Source: Hydnum rufescens UP504 (Eukaryota > Basidiomycota > Agaricomycetes > Cantharellales > Hydnaceae). From it: 49,594 nt of DNA. This document shows positions 1 through 9,876 of this stretch, piece after piece (position 1 is the first letter of the stretch; the number at the start of each line of letters is the position of its first letter). The translations under genes and the position numbers were made by a program. The notes beneath the pieces were generated by a model that was not told the origin of the DNA, searched no databases, and saw only the letters and a list, made by a program, of their open reading frames with translations. The DNA lies in contig MU129182.1 of NCBI GenBank assembly GCA_014904985.1, positions 1 to 49,594 of the forward strand, read 5' to 3'.

Positions 1-61
1 GCTTGGTTGCATCCTTGTCTTTGTTGATGGCTTTAAAACGCTGGCGAATAGATTTCCACAT
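1..61 (-). CDS. 5' end of an unidentified protein-coding gene, cut by the window edge
   Basis: On the minus strand an ATG at 61-59 opens a frame that stays open to the window edge. It reads MWKSIRQRFKAINKDKDATK, a basic, lysine- and arginine-rich amino terminus. I do not recognise the family from 20 residues. The start is supported only by this open frame and by the coding-like composition; the next few hundred bases upstream hold no competing gene. The call is tentative because the remainder lies outside the window. Confidence 0.3.
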   Translation of the reverse strand, partial: MWKSIRQRFKAINKDKDATK

Positions 62-515
62 AGCTGAAGGACCAGAGAAGAAGAGGCGGCGTCGGTGTAC
101 GTGGATACGTGGTAAGTCCGTTCAATCCGTGCACGTGATAAGAAGTGTCAAAGCCAGGCAGCAGGAGGAGGAGGAATATCTGTGTATTTATACCGCAGTA
201 GGCTGCCGGATGGCGCCGAGAACGGTCCTATACTACGTACAGGAATAGTTTATCAGGTAATTCTACTGGGGTGTTGGCTTGGGGATGTAAAGGGGAAAGT
301 TCGAGTCTGATTTCGGTTGCGTTCCGGGTTGTTGGGCCTTGGGTTTTTGGGATAATTTTGAGAGGCATAGAGAGAAGGGGGGGGCATGAATGAATAAATA
401 AGTGCGGGAGGGGGGAAGGGTTATCGGGATCGTCTCCTAGGTTTTTTCCGTGTTCCTTCATAGTTGGGGTAGGCTGGGATCGGGGGTCCCCCAGCTGTCG
501 TCCTTTCCCCGTGAA
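62..515. other. Intergenic stretch without a recognised gene
   Basis: This is mixed-composition sequence with a TATA-like stretch near 188-192 and a G-rich run near 377-420. Its position fits the upstream region of the minus-strand gene at 1-61. I see no conserved coding segment in it. Confidence 0.4.
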
Positions 516-790
516 TCAGTGTTTGTCCATTGCATGCGAAGCATCTAGGAACTTGGCAAGGCGAAGTATGCCATCTTGAGTTCCTAGGAGCTTGTTGATC
601 TCACGATCGGGACCGGCTCCCAGCAGGTGTCGGTGCCGATCGTGGATCTCGCATTCCTGTAAAATATGCAGTCGAGTTTGTAACTCGGCTCCGCATGGGC
701 AATTGATAGGTTCTGTGGGTACTCGCCGGGCGTAGTATTCTCCAATATGGGCATGGCCTGTCCGCCAGGCAGCAGGAGCATTCCTGTTAT
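516..790 (-). mobile_element. C-terminal remnant of a non-LTR (LINE, Tad/L1-like) retrotransposon ORF2
   Basis: Read on the minus strand from about 790 to a TGA at 518-516, the translation contains TGHAHIGEYYARRVPTE, then CPCG, LQTRLHILQEC, and a tail ending in LRLAKFLDASHAMDKH. The order 'TGHaxxGeYYxR ... CPCG ... LQTRxHIL.eC' is the zinc-knuckle-like segment that follows the RNase H domain in LINE ORF2 proteins of Agaricomycetes. Upstream of 790 the frame breaks and I cannot follow RNase H or reverse transcriptase, so this is a 5'-truncated or decayed copy. The family call comes from motif recall and has not been tested by alignment. Confidence 0.6.
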
Positions 791-1449
791 GTCAACTCGG
801 GTAGCTTCTGTCCGAGAAGCACGAACTTTTCACGTGAAATTTGGTAGACCCGATCTGATCCTTTTGGGCCCACTCGTTGCTGATCACACTGGACAACAAC
901 CCGATGTTGCCTTAGGGACTAGGATGGAGTCAAGCCGAACCGGCATCCTAGACAGCGGCTATGGGAGAGACGCGCTCAACCTCGCCTCCCTGCACATCAG
1001 TTATCGACTGCATGGATCCGACTCCTTCGAAAATCCAGACACCGACCGGCGAGGGTTCTGCCGATTCAGAGCAACCAACCGAATCTCGGAGCTTGGCTCT
1101 TGCAGTTGCTTAAAGAGGCAGTCCCGCAACAAAGATCTCAACATCGATCGAGTGCATCCAGTCTGCTGACTAATGTTCGCATTCTGATACGATGTCCTCC
1201 AGCATCGGACGACACAGTGTGTCCGTTTGGGAAACACGAGAGATTCTGATGTCATGCCCACCTGTTCGTTTTCATAGAGCATTGGGGCTATATGTTCTCC
1301 GGAACCTTTACTGGCATCCGCCTTGATGAATACATTGGGGTCATTCATGATGACATCGTCAACGTGTGGAATTTTAATGACCCAAACCATCAGGTGCGTC
1401 CTGCATTAATTGTTGCGACGATTGTTCGGACTAATCGAGTTCTTGGGTG
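791..1449. other. Stretch without a recognised gene
   Basis: Open frames exist on both strands, the longest about 140 codons, but none shows a domain or motif I can name. The part next to 790 may be decayed LINE sequence upstream of the recognised ORF2 tail. Confidence 0.35.
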
Positions 1450-1451
1450 TA

Positions 1452-2360
1452 CAGTCGTGGACAAGCAAAGTCTGATAATTTGTCTGAAACCTGATCCATT
1501 AGCTTCTGGGCCTTGAAAACATCAAATTCGGGTTCTCCTTGCTCCCAGGATCTCAAAAATGCCCAAGATGAGGTCATGTGACCATTTTTTGGAACGGCCA
1601 ATTTTTGAGGCCAAATTTTTGCAATTTTATATGCTTTCCTGGGTGAGGTAGAGGCTTTGGGAGTGTCATATGTGATTGTGTGTACGGTATAAACATGTTC
1701 CAGCCATGTGCACCATGTATATATGCTTGTAAACATGTATTCTGAAGAGTAGCTAGTTATTCATCATAGATTCTACCATTTTCTATGGCTTGCAAAATGC
1801 CTTTTGTGTTAGCAGATTGGGTCTGGCGGTCTGCAGCCGAGTCCGATCGGCATTTAGTCCATGTTTGCATCTGTATATACATCTTACGTAATGGACCCAG
1901 CACCCACCGACCACATCTTTCAACATCTTTTGTTTTTTAACAACCATTAAGAATTGATAGTTTATAACCATACTAAATACTGCAACCATATAGCTAGCAG
2001 GCCTAATCGACATCATATGGCGAGCACCCCGGGTGTTGCCGATATGTCTTCCGGCTGAAGCCTGAAGAACAATTTGCTCATTTATGGGCTCCAGGGCAGT
2101 GAATAGCACTGGGGAATGCCAGAATCATAATCTATGCCACTTTACCTACATTTTGGTGCCCATACCGAGTCTGGGCGCTTAAATTTTGGTCGCCGGCCAA
2201 TTTTTGGGCTGTCACCAAGAAATAAATTGTTATTTACAGAAAACTAAGCCCATGGGGAGCTTTATTGGGACTGCCGGTGCATATTCCGATGGTTTAATAC
2301 AAAGTTGTAACATAATTTTAGACCTTGGAAATATTATCAGACTTTGCCTGTCCACGACTG
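1452..2360. mobile_element. Non-autonomous Tc1/mariner-type element (909 bp) with TIRs and TA target duplication
   Basis: The left end begins CAGTCGTGGACAAGCAAAG and the right end, read on the minus strand, begins CAGTCGTGGACAGGCAAAG. The match continues through TCTGATAAT, giving about 28 bp of terminal inverted repeat with one mismatch. Each end is flanked by TA (1450-1451 and 2361-2362), the duplication expected for the Tc1/mariner superfamily. The interior has no transposase frame that I recognise, so the element would depend on a transposase supplied in trans. Confidence 0.7.
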
Positions 2361-2706
2361 TAGTGTTTAAAGTCGACAGAATTCCGAGCCCGATGACGCA
2401 TCGGGTGATAGATCTTGCAAATAGCCTGTCCGAATGCTCCGGGTTTGTAAGCATTGCCGTGTCCTCTAGCTCTAAATCGCAAAGCATGATATGGAAACAT
2501 GTCAGTGTCGATACTACCGTAAAGGTTATCGGTCCCGCGGCTGCCGTGGTTGGGCTCTCCCGCCTTCAGCACTCCCCGTTTCAATCACTGTGGCAGTAGC
2601 TTCACAGGCGTATGGAATGTACCAAAGAATGTGGGAGTCCATCATGCGTCGACGAAGCTCCAGTTAAACCACGCCACAATATAGTTCCGAAATCCCGCAA
2701 TATCTC

Positions 2707-4810
2707 ATGGGATATGTAATCGACATGACCATTGCCTCCACGGTGAAGTACGCCACCCCTCGTGCACTGTACTTTCCCTCCTTTTCTCACATAGCACAAT
2801 GTCCACAGCACTTCCGTCTCTTTAGCATCAAGGATGGTCTAGAGTTCTACGTCCTCGACCCGGAAAATCCAAGAAAACACAGGGTTTTGCGCCAACGTCC
2901 CCAACGGTATGACTCCCCAGGCATATCATACATCCTTCTCACGCCGAATATCGCCTCCAGTGCCTCGTCCTCGGTCTCCAGGTTGGACGTTCAATTTCAG
3001 AGTTGTTGCTCTCCCTTTTTACCCAACGTAACGGCATCAATGTCTGGCACGGCCACTAGGCTGACGTCCAGAACACTGTCCTTGGATTTGACGGAGAAGT
3101 CATCCCTTCTCGTCGACGGCACCCGCCGCTTCTGCCAATACTCCAATAAATTTTCTCGCGTTAAGCGCTCCTGGCTTACGGAAGGGATTCCGTTGTTGGG
3201 AGAGTTAGCTTTGCGTGGTCGAGGAGATAGTTGATCATGTCCATGAGATTGGGCAAAGGAGTGCCTTCCCGAGAAAGCAATCTGATGATCCAGACCCATC
3301 CCTCGGGGAAACACATGTGGCTGGTGTGGGAGGCTGTGAGGTGCTTCAAATGCCATAAACGAGGAAGCAATGGACATGGTATGCGAGAGACGCGTTAGTG
3401 CTAAGAAGGATGAGGACTTCCCTCCTCAACACCATCCTCATTTCCGCAGCGCCAATAGCCCCGGAAGGCGTCGGTGTTCCAACCCTCCACGTGAACATCT
3501 GATCCCCCCATTCGATTTCGATTTTCAGACAAATGAACTCGCTCAGATGTTTGGATGCTCCCTTAAGTGGATATACAGCATCGGCTTCTCAGTCCGGGAC
3601 GACATCGTTTGCCCCGGCATCTCCAATTACGCGAACTCTGAGAGCGAGCACCTCTTCAGGCACTGGACCAAGAAATACGAAGACATTCGCACTGCCATGT
3701 CCCACTTCACCCTGATCACCAATCGCTACGGCTCTGGCACCACATGAACCATTCGAAAGCAACTCATCAGACCCAGGTTGTCTCTGGTCCTGGCTGGGTC
3801 GCCGTCTGCGACGGCATCGGCTTCACCGATCCCCTCCACTCCCCCGGTATCACGTCTGGTATGACCACTGGTGTCTTTGTCCGGGAGCTCACTCCCGCCG
3901 CCATCGAAGTAAAAATTGAAGAGGGCAAGGCTGTGTGGTCGAGATACGACGAATACTGTGCGAATGCCGTCACCTCGCTGCACATCATGAACTAGGTGTG
4001 AGTGTTCTTTCGTGGCCTTGACTTCCACAGTTGATCTGACCACCCAAAATAGTTCAATTCCAGCTGCTTCCGTGTCCCGATTCTCGCTGCTCGAGTCGGC
4101 CTCATGTGGCAGTTCACGGTTGCCATTGCTCTTCCCTGATCACCCCTGGAGCGCTTGGATAGGATCTCGGACGCGGTTGTCGAGGACATTAACCGTTTCT
4201 GGGAGGAGGTGCGAATCCAGGCTATGGCCGAGAACCGCTTCCCCACTCGATGGAATGGCCTCTTCCGTGATTTCAATCGTCTAATTGGTGAGTTTTCTTT
4301 TTTTTTCGTCCTTCTTCTCCAAGGAAGCATGCCTTTATCATCCAATCAACTGTAACAACAACTTTCTTTCCGATCACTTCTTCGCTCCCCTGTACCCCCT
4401 TTGCAACTTCAGAACTATGACGAGGTGAAAAACGAATTACAAGACCCCTTCATGAACGTGTGCAGCAACTCCCGCATGTGGGCCGCCGTCTGTGGCGACT
4501 GGAGAAAATGCTACACCTGTGGCACCATCCATCCACAGGAGTGCGACATCACCTAGAATCCCCCACTCGTCGAGCGGGAGCTTCAGTTCCTTACAAAGGT
4601 CGCGCCCTCGCCTATCTCTGTCGGTCAGCAGGTCATCGCTTCGGTGCGTCTTCCTGCTCCTATTTTTCGCGTGTATAAATGACCTGACTTCCCTTGGCTC
4701 CTCTTTCTCATCCCCTCAGGTGGACGCACAGAAACCGAAAGCCGTCGAAGAAGCTATGGCCAGAAAACAAGACAGCATGCCCAGTATTCAATCATTTTTT
4801 CCTAGTGTTG
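2707..4810 (+). pseudogene. Decayed FAD-dependent oxidoreductase (halogenase / geranylgeranyl-reductase-like)
   Basis: Successive plus-strand frames give pieces of a flavoprotein of the tryptophan-halogenase/geranylgeranyl-reductase superfamily. These are EFYVLDPENP near 2845, SLLVDGTRR near 3098 (resembling a VDASGR motif), FSVRDDIVCPGIS near 3586, GPGWVAVCDGIGFTDPLHSP near 3787 (the GD..GF.DP flavin-binding motif, with Cys in place of the usual Gly before Asp), and an Arg/Trp-rich C-terminal part near 4160-4290 and 4410-4556. A last exon near 4721-4800 follows a GT...CAG intron. The gene is broken by a TGA at 3745-3747 where a Trp is expected, by a 1-nt frame change close after it (about 3763-3770), by a TGA near 4138, and by a TAG at 4554-4556 beyond which coding-like sequence continues. 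Members of this superfamily use reduced FAD; the natural substrate here cannot be told. Limits are approximate. Confidence 0.55.
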
Positions 4811-5150
4811 ATGTTGTACTGTGCTCATCGTCCCGCCCTCCCCAATATCCACATCCACGTCCATCCTGTACGTCTTGCGATGTAACCACATACAGTAGTG
4901 TCATCGATGTTGTTTACCCCTCCACATCGGGCTCGCTATACCATTTGTCTGTTGTGGATCACATGCGAGTCCCCATTTGCAAAACGCATTAACACAATAT
5001 TACCCAGGAGAAGGGGAGGAGATATGACCACCGGTCAGATCAGATATAACCGTGGTCTCCACCCTCAGCCGTAAAGCTCAAAAATGAGATCAATTAGACA
5101 AGGTGGTCGGTAAGGTGATAAAAACAAACAGTACGACCCATGTTACGCAA
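4811..5150. other. Short intergenic stretch between two convergent genes
   Basis: This interval separates the decayed plus-strand flavoprotein gene from the minus-strand ribosomal protein gene. I see no conserved coding sequence. It should hold the 3' ends of both transcription units. Confidence 0.4.
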
Positions 5151-6552
5151 TTACGTAGTGAATTCTGGGGTCCATTGTGGTCCCTTGTATCCCGCGCTCG
5201 ACTTCTTCACACTGTGATGCGTATGTTGGAATCGAGACCCCACGTCCACAACCGTCGTACGCCTCACTTCGCGCACAGATTTTGGCGGCTTCTCCGTGTG
5301 CGTGGCGGACAGCCTCTCCTGCGCGATTTTCTCGAGTGTCGTCGGAACAATTGGGGCCTCCAATGGGTGTTTATGGAACAATACGGTGGGATCGTCAGCG
5401 TAAAGCGTATGGTATATATATACACCGGCACGAAAGAGAAAGAAAAAGCTCGTACCTCCCCCTCATTTACCGGCTCCCAGTACACAGACGTCACGTCGCT
5501 AGACGGCAGTTGTTCCCAATCGGCACTGTAGTCGAGTACTGCCGCGTCCTCTCGGGCGTCTGTGGGCGGTAGCGTCTCGGACCTTTGGTGTTCAATGGGT
5601 ACCTTGCTGTACACGCCTGTAGCGGATTCGAAAGCTTTTGCAAAAGCTGTTTGGAGGGGATATTCCTTTAGGGTAGGAAAGAAAAAGAGAAAAGTCTTAT
5701 CAGCGCGGGCCGTTGGACAAATATATGCGCAAGACTTGGAAAAAAGGAAATACAAAAAGGGATCACAAAACGTGAAAGAAAAACGGTTTATAACCATAAT
5801 CAGATTGTCTTCTGGAACTCTCATGTTCATCACAACGAAACGGAATAGGGGCGGGAGGGGTGGGTTCCCAATGAAAAACAAAAAAGGCTTGCGCAAGACA
5901 AGACAAACCTTCACATATTCAGCCTCGTGGCTTTTAAGCGGATAATCGCCTCTATCCGCTTGATGCTGAGATTATAGTGAATAGACAACATCCGAGGATT
6001 ATAATGCTCGGGATTTGATTTCCATCTCGCAAAGATTTGATTTCGAAGGGCATCCGAAAGCGGCGGTGGAGGCTTGAAACTTGGGTTGAGAGGACAGGCA
6101 TATTTACAGCCGCGTTCGCAAAAAATAAAAACAATAGTAATAACAAAAATGAGAGCAGAGACAAGAAGCGCAAAGAGGAAGATAAACTCAACCACTTCGC
6201 CACCTAGCCAGTTCGTCTTGTGTGATTTTGTATTCTTGAGCGCGCGGCCTTCGCCTTCGAGCCATTGCCGATAGAGAATGCCCCCCTCTCGACCAGTCGG
6301 GTTGCCGTCCTTATCCTTTGCGGCACGGAAACCGCCATTTCTACGGGCATCGTCTATGAATGAGGATTTTCTATCATCGCGACCAAGACCACGACCACCA
6401 TCACGAGTCGAAGAGGACGAGGCAAAGGCGCGAGAGGACGTGTCTTGAAGACGACGAGACGGTGGGGAGCCCGCGAGGAAGAAGAAATGTAAATGAAGCC
6501 ATACAGTAGAAAAAACCGACGGCACTCTCCTGAGTCCTGAGAGAACTTGCAT
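5151..6552 (-). CDS. MRPS35: Mitochondrial small-subunit ribosomal protein of the MRPS35 / 'eukaryotic mitochondrial regulator' family
   Basis: The protein would be a component of the mitochondrial small ribosomal subunit. An ATG at 6552 opens a basic, Ser/Arg-rich presequence-like N terminus. Family segments follow in order: GGILYRQWLEGEGRALK, TNWLGGE, PLNPSFKPPPPLSD, SIKRIEAIIRLK (the conserved core), AEYVK, PLQTAFAKAFES, YWEPVNEGE, APIVPTTLEK and TTVVDVGSRF, with a stop at 5153-5151. An intron at 5908-5666 joins AEYVK to EYPLQ, and one at 5455-5358 (GTACGA...TTGGAG) joins NEGE to APIV in phase. Two faults exist. The frame shifts by one base at the T-run 5932-5935, between RLK and AEYVK. 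Between WLGGE and PLNPSF (about 6205-6085) there is an intron-like, in-frame, strongly hydrophobic stretch without an AG acceptor. The neighbour LRP1 diverges with start codons 15 bp apart. The family call is firm; whether this copy is functional is not. Confidence 0.72.
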
Positions 6553-6567
6553 CCGAGCTGTGGGTCC

Positions 6568-7539
6568 ATGGATCCTGGCATTATTTTGACCTCCTTTTCT
6601 GCCTCACTTGATAATCTGGAAGAGGTACTTGAGCCCCTCATTGCCAAGACTCTATCCCAAAATACCGAAACACTAGAAACAATCGACAAAGCGAAGCTCC
6701 AGGTGCTCGTTGCCTACGTTATTCAAGACCTCGTTCTAAGTGCGCGATCTTCGAGATCTTTTCTCTGGCATTGACAACAGAGACTCCCCATGAAAAAATA
6801 ATAATAGTCTATTTGAAAACTCGCGGTTTAGATCCTGCCAAACATGCTGTTACTGAAGAATTGGTTCGCTCATACCCTGTGTAGGCTTCACACCCACAAC
6901 ATTTGACCTCCTGTATCGTGATCTTGTAGAATCGAGTCAAAAGTTACTTTGAGAAGATCTCTTCAGCAGAGAACCCACAGACACGTTCGTTTCGTTTCAG
7001 TCGTGTAAAATTGTGGCTCCCCACTTGCATCACTAAAACCACCCTTCTAGGAGGATTGGCCCTCGACAAGGCCGCCGCAAACCGGTTCATCAAAGCCGCC
7101 ATAAACGAAGCCAAAGCGGCTTCCGAGGAAGCCTCATCGCATGCTGCTGCTGGACCGTCTTCCCAGCGAACCGGGAATAATGTCGATGTTGTCATCCCGT
7201 TTGGGAAGCACACCCGTTTCACGCACGTCAAACCCCCACGAAATGAACGACCCGAAAATAGCGACGAAAGCTCGGATGATGACGATGATGAGGTAAAAAT
7301 AGTTGACGATGTAAAATCGCTGCAGATAGGGAAGGAGCCAGAGGACATAGTTCCACCCCCTCCCAAAAATCTACCCTCAGGCTCCACCAAACGACGCAGA
7401 GCCATGGACCCATTTGCAGGTACCCCCCCTACTTCCCTGTCATTTCGCTGCTAGGGACAGGATTCCTGGGCCCTCCTTTGTCCATATAGGTTATGACGCA
7501 GATGCTCCCAAGACAAACAAGAAAAAGTCAAAGGGGTAG
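6568..7539 (+). CDS. LRP1: Nuclear exosome-associated protein Lrp1/Rrp47 (C1D / Sas10-Utp3 family), five exons
   Basis: Lrp1/Rrp47 (human C1D) binds and stabilises Rrp6 and supports nuclear exosome processing of snRNA, snoRNA and rRNA precursors. The exons I infer are 6568-6739, 6808-6863, 6930-6984, 7051-7419 and 7490-7539. All junctions are GT-AG and all phases fit. The first ATG (6568) opens MDPGIILTSFSASLDNLEE; the C1D core follows as DKAKLQVLVAYVIQDLVL, IYLKTRGLDPAKHAVTEEL and NRVKSYFEKIS, then LALDKAAANRFIKAAI. The C-terminal half is hydrophilic, with an acidic stretch (DESSDDDDDE), a KRRR cluster and a lysine-rich end KTNKKKSKG, as expected for an RNA-binding tail. I see no internal stop or frameshift, so unlike its neighbours this gene looks intact. 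Confidence 0.92.
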
Positions 7540-8128
7540 CGAGGGGACGACTCGATTGTGCAGATAATGTGTCTGCCGCCCATTTGAGCTATATCTATCC
7601 GATTCCGCTCTCCATCTAGTGGCATCGCGTTGAGTACTTTCAATGGGCTTCTGTCGGAGATCCAACGATGGACCATAGAGAGACCTTACTCATCACACCC
7701 AGAGTACCTACTCTTTTGATGTCGGTCATCATCTTCTCTAAATTATATCTGCCTATATAAACCCTTTTGAAACCCGTCACCGAGCTAGCGAAACGATACT
7801 GAAAATATCCTCAAGATAGCTAACTTCATGAAATTCCCAGACTAATCGACGATGATTCGTAGCATTTAATCTGCCAAAGCTTCAGTTGCGGGACAATTGG
7901 TGGCCTGCACTGGCTAATACAGTACTCCCCCTCCTTCAGCATCTTTTCGTGTCACGGAACGTTTCGTGCCTTTCTTGACTCCAGGCGACGAGATCCCGGT
8001 ACTGGCGGAGATCACCTAAATCAACATCTTCTATCGCCTCCTTTGCAGCTTGAAATGTCAGGCGCAATCATCCCGTTCAATCTGCCATGTCACTGGTGAT
8101 ATACTTTCAGCTGCTGGGGCTGCGAAAT
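7540..8128. other. Downstream flank of LRP1, up to the Copia LTR; one short coding-like segment on the minus strand
   Basis: No complete gene is recognised. On the minus strand around 8060-7930 a frame reads LRLTFQAAKEAIEDVDL and then GDLRQYRDLVAWSQERHE before a TGA. It looks protein-like but I cannot assign it. The host sequence ends in GAAAT at 8124-8128, immediately before the Copia LTR terminus. Confidence 0.35.
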
Positions 8129-8189
8129 TGTGGCTATGCAAAACCTAAGGACTCCGGGAACCGACGACGAGGGCGGATAGATCTGTAGG

Positions 8190-8290
8190 TGTTGAAAGAC
8201 GTGGGCGGCGGGTGCCGAATCCATTACATAATACGTATGTACAGTGGCCAAGTACCGATCGGAATCGGCTGCGGACCCAATCCGCTGACA
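8190..8290 (-). repeat. LTR of the TRIM element (copy at low coordinates, 3' LTR)
   Basis: The plus strand reads TGTTGAAAGACG ... CCGCTGACA. It differs from the partner at 9320-9420 at only a few positions, all transitions in the parts I compared, so the insertion is not ancient. Confidence 0.85.
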
Positions 8291-9319
8291 CTCCCACTCG
8301 CAGCGATAACGATCGGGCGGGGGTGTACCAAATAAACAGAGGAAGGGGGGGGGGACAAGATCAAAGGATAGAATAAAAAGGGGGGTAGACACAACTGGTC
8401 TAAATTAGGAGCAGGGTGAGAGAGAAAAGGGTATGCTCCCACTGAAGCAGAAATAGGTTGAAGGAATGAAAATGAAATTTGCTCCCACTTGAGCAAGAAA
8501 ACAGAAAAGGCAAGCAGTAACTCCCACTGGAGCAAATGAGTTTGCATGAGCGAGACAAAAAGAAAAGCAAGGGAGGAAGACAGGCAACAAAATTATACTC
8601 CCACTCAAGTAAAGACTCGAGTACCATAGAATAATAAATCCCCAATGGTAGCAGGTACCACGAGCTGAGCCCAGACTCCCTCACGCAAACCAGAAGAATG
8701 ATGGTAGATGTCTTGATGATGTCATGTGCTGCGAGCCAGATATCCAAATCCCCTCCGCGCACCCCGATCAACGAGCCGGATCCATGGCAATCCCCTTGCC
8801 CAGGCACCACCTCCATCCCACCCAAAAGACCCTATAGTAGGTCACCCAAGAGTCGCGAGCCAAGTCCTGAGACTTCCTCACACATGTCTCAAAATAGTGT
8901 TCTGGGTCCAGGGCCAGAGCCCACCCAAACACCCAACTAAATACTCCACCTCACCAACATGGCACAACGGCAATAGAAAATTCCCCGAAAAAGACACGGG
9001 TATGACGGTCATGGTAGACATGGGATATGGGTTCACAAGCATGGGTAAGGTTGGAATTAGAGGTTTCCCCAAAGAACAGGTACTCCCATGTATAGGCAGG
9101 GGTGCCCCCAGATGGACCATGGAATAGTCACGCAGTTTAGACATGGAAAAGAGAACGAACGACGGGTTTTCAGACATGGTATTGATGTCATGGACTATGG
9201 CTCAGTTCATCCAGACAGTCATGGGTTCAGTCACAGTAGAAAGGCTCGATTGAGTCATGGAGCCGGTGGACTCACACAGTTAACGGTATAGCCCTTAGGA
9301 AATGGATGGGCCCATAACC

Positions 9320-9420
9320 TGTTGAAAGACGTGGGCGGCAGGTGCCGAATCCATTACATAATACATATGTACAGTGGCCAAGTACCGATCGGAATCGGCT
9401 GTGGACCCAATCCGCTGACA
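9320..9420 (-). repeat. LTR of the TRIM element (copy at high coordinates, 5' LTR)
   Basis: Partner of 8190-8290. In element orientation it precedes the primer-binding-site-like GGTTATGGGCCCAT at about 9319-9306. Confidence 0.85.
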
Positions 9421-9775
9421 GTAGGGGAGCCTAAATGCTCAAGTGGAGTGAGGGCAGGCGGAGCAAAAAGAGACTGTGGTATTTGGAACTACTGGCCAAT
9501 TTATGGCCTACAGGATAGGAGAAAATACAGGAGTTACAAGTAGAAACACAGAGATGTACTAAAGAGAATACAGGACAGATTATGTCAGTGGTCCATGGGC
9601 GCAGGAAACTGCTCATGGACCTAGGAGACGTCCGCCGAATGCAGCAGATGTGCTTGAACCCAATGTGATTACCGAATAGGGGTTGCCCCCTCTAAAACTG
9701 TCCTTTGGCCCATTCAGACCTGTCCTTTGGCCTGTTCAGACCCATCCTTTGGCCCATCGGACCCCAACTCCAACA

Positions 9776-9786
9776 CTCCCCCTCAA
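9776..9786 (-). promoter_or_regulatory. Polypurine tract of the Copia element
   Basis: The minus strand reads TTGAGGGGGAG directly before the LTR start TGTTGG. This is the usual plus-strand DNA priming site of Copia elements. Confidence 0.8.
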
Positions 9787-9872
9787 GCGTGACCTAATCC
9801 AAGTCCAACTGCGTGAAAATCCAATTTCATTGGCCTGAGGGCTTTTGTGAGAATGTCGGCCATCATTTCATC
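9783..9872 (-). pseudogene. Copia polyprotein, last residues of RNase H
   Basis: The minus-strand translation MMADILTKALRPMKLDFH, then AVGLGLGHA and a TGA at 9785-9783, is the classic C-terminal end of Copia RNase H ('xADxLTKALxxxxFxxxxxxLGL'). The coding sequence breaks off at about 9873, where the Gypsy LTR begins. The rest of RNase H between here and the RT end at 17879 is not found, so part of the Copia was lost when the Gypsy block was inserted or rearranged. Confidence 0.8.
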
Positions 9873-9876
9873 TGTG

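Larger units (their letters stand above)
8190..9420 (-). mobile_element. TRIM-like miniature LTR retrotransposon (1231 bp) with 5-bp TSD
   Basis: Two 101-bp direct repeats (8190-8290 and 9320-9420) bound a 1029-bp interior. The element is flanked by GTAGG on both sides (8185-8189 and 9421-9425). The uninterrupted version of the target is seen at 45310-45325, which proves the boundaries. On the minus strand the right LTR is followed by GGTTATGGGCCCAT, a primer-binding site like that of the host Copia. The left LTR is preceded by GAGTGGGAG, a short polypurine tract. The interior carries no gag or pol frame, so the element depends on enzymes of another element. The shared PBS suggests the surrounding Copia family as the likely helper. 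Confidence 0.85.
8129..9775 (-). repeat. 3' LTR of the Copia retrotransposon, split by a TRIM insertion
   Basis: Read on the minus strand the LTR starts TGTTGGAGTTGGGG at 9775 and ends GCATAGCCACA at 8129, so it has TG...CA ends. Without the inserted element (8190-9420) and one 5-bp duplicate it is about 411 bp. Its terminal part matches the 5' LTR fragment at 45265-45405, including the exact junction that the TRIM interrupts. Near 9699-9763 it contains three tandem copies of a 22-bp unit of the type CCTTTGGCCCATTCAGACC. A polypurine tract and the RNase H tail lie directly upstream in element orientation (9776-9872), which identifies this as the 3' LTR. Confidence 0.85.

Noticed and set aside
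747..1169. 140-codon open frame on the plus strand
   Set aside because: It overlaps the LINE remnant on the other strand, has no recognisable motif, and its composition does not resemble the supported genes.
8224..8825. Hydrophobic minus-strand frames of 100-140 codons
   Set aside because: They lie in the interior of the TRIM element, include repeated polypurine-like motifs, and show no gag, RT or other domain.
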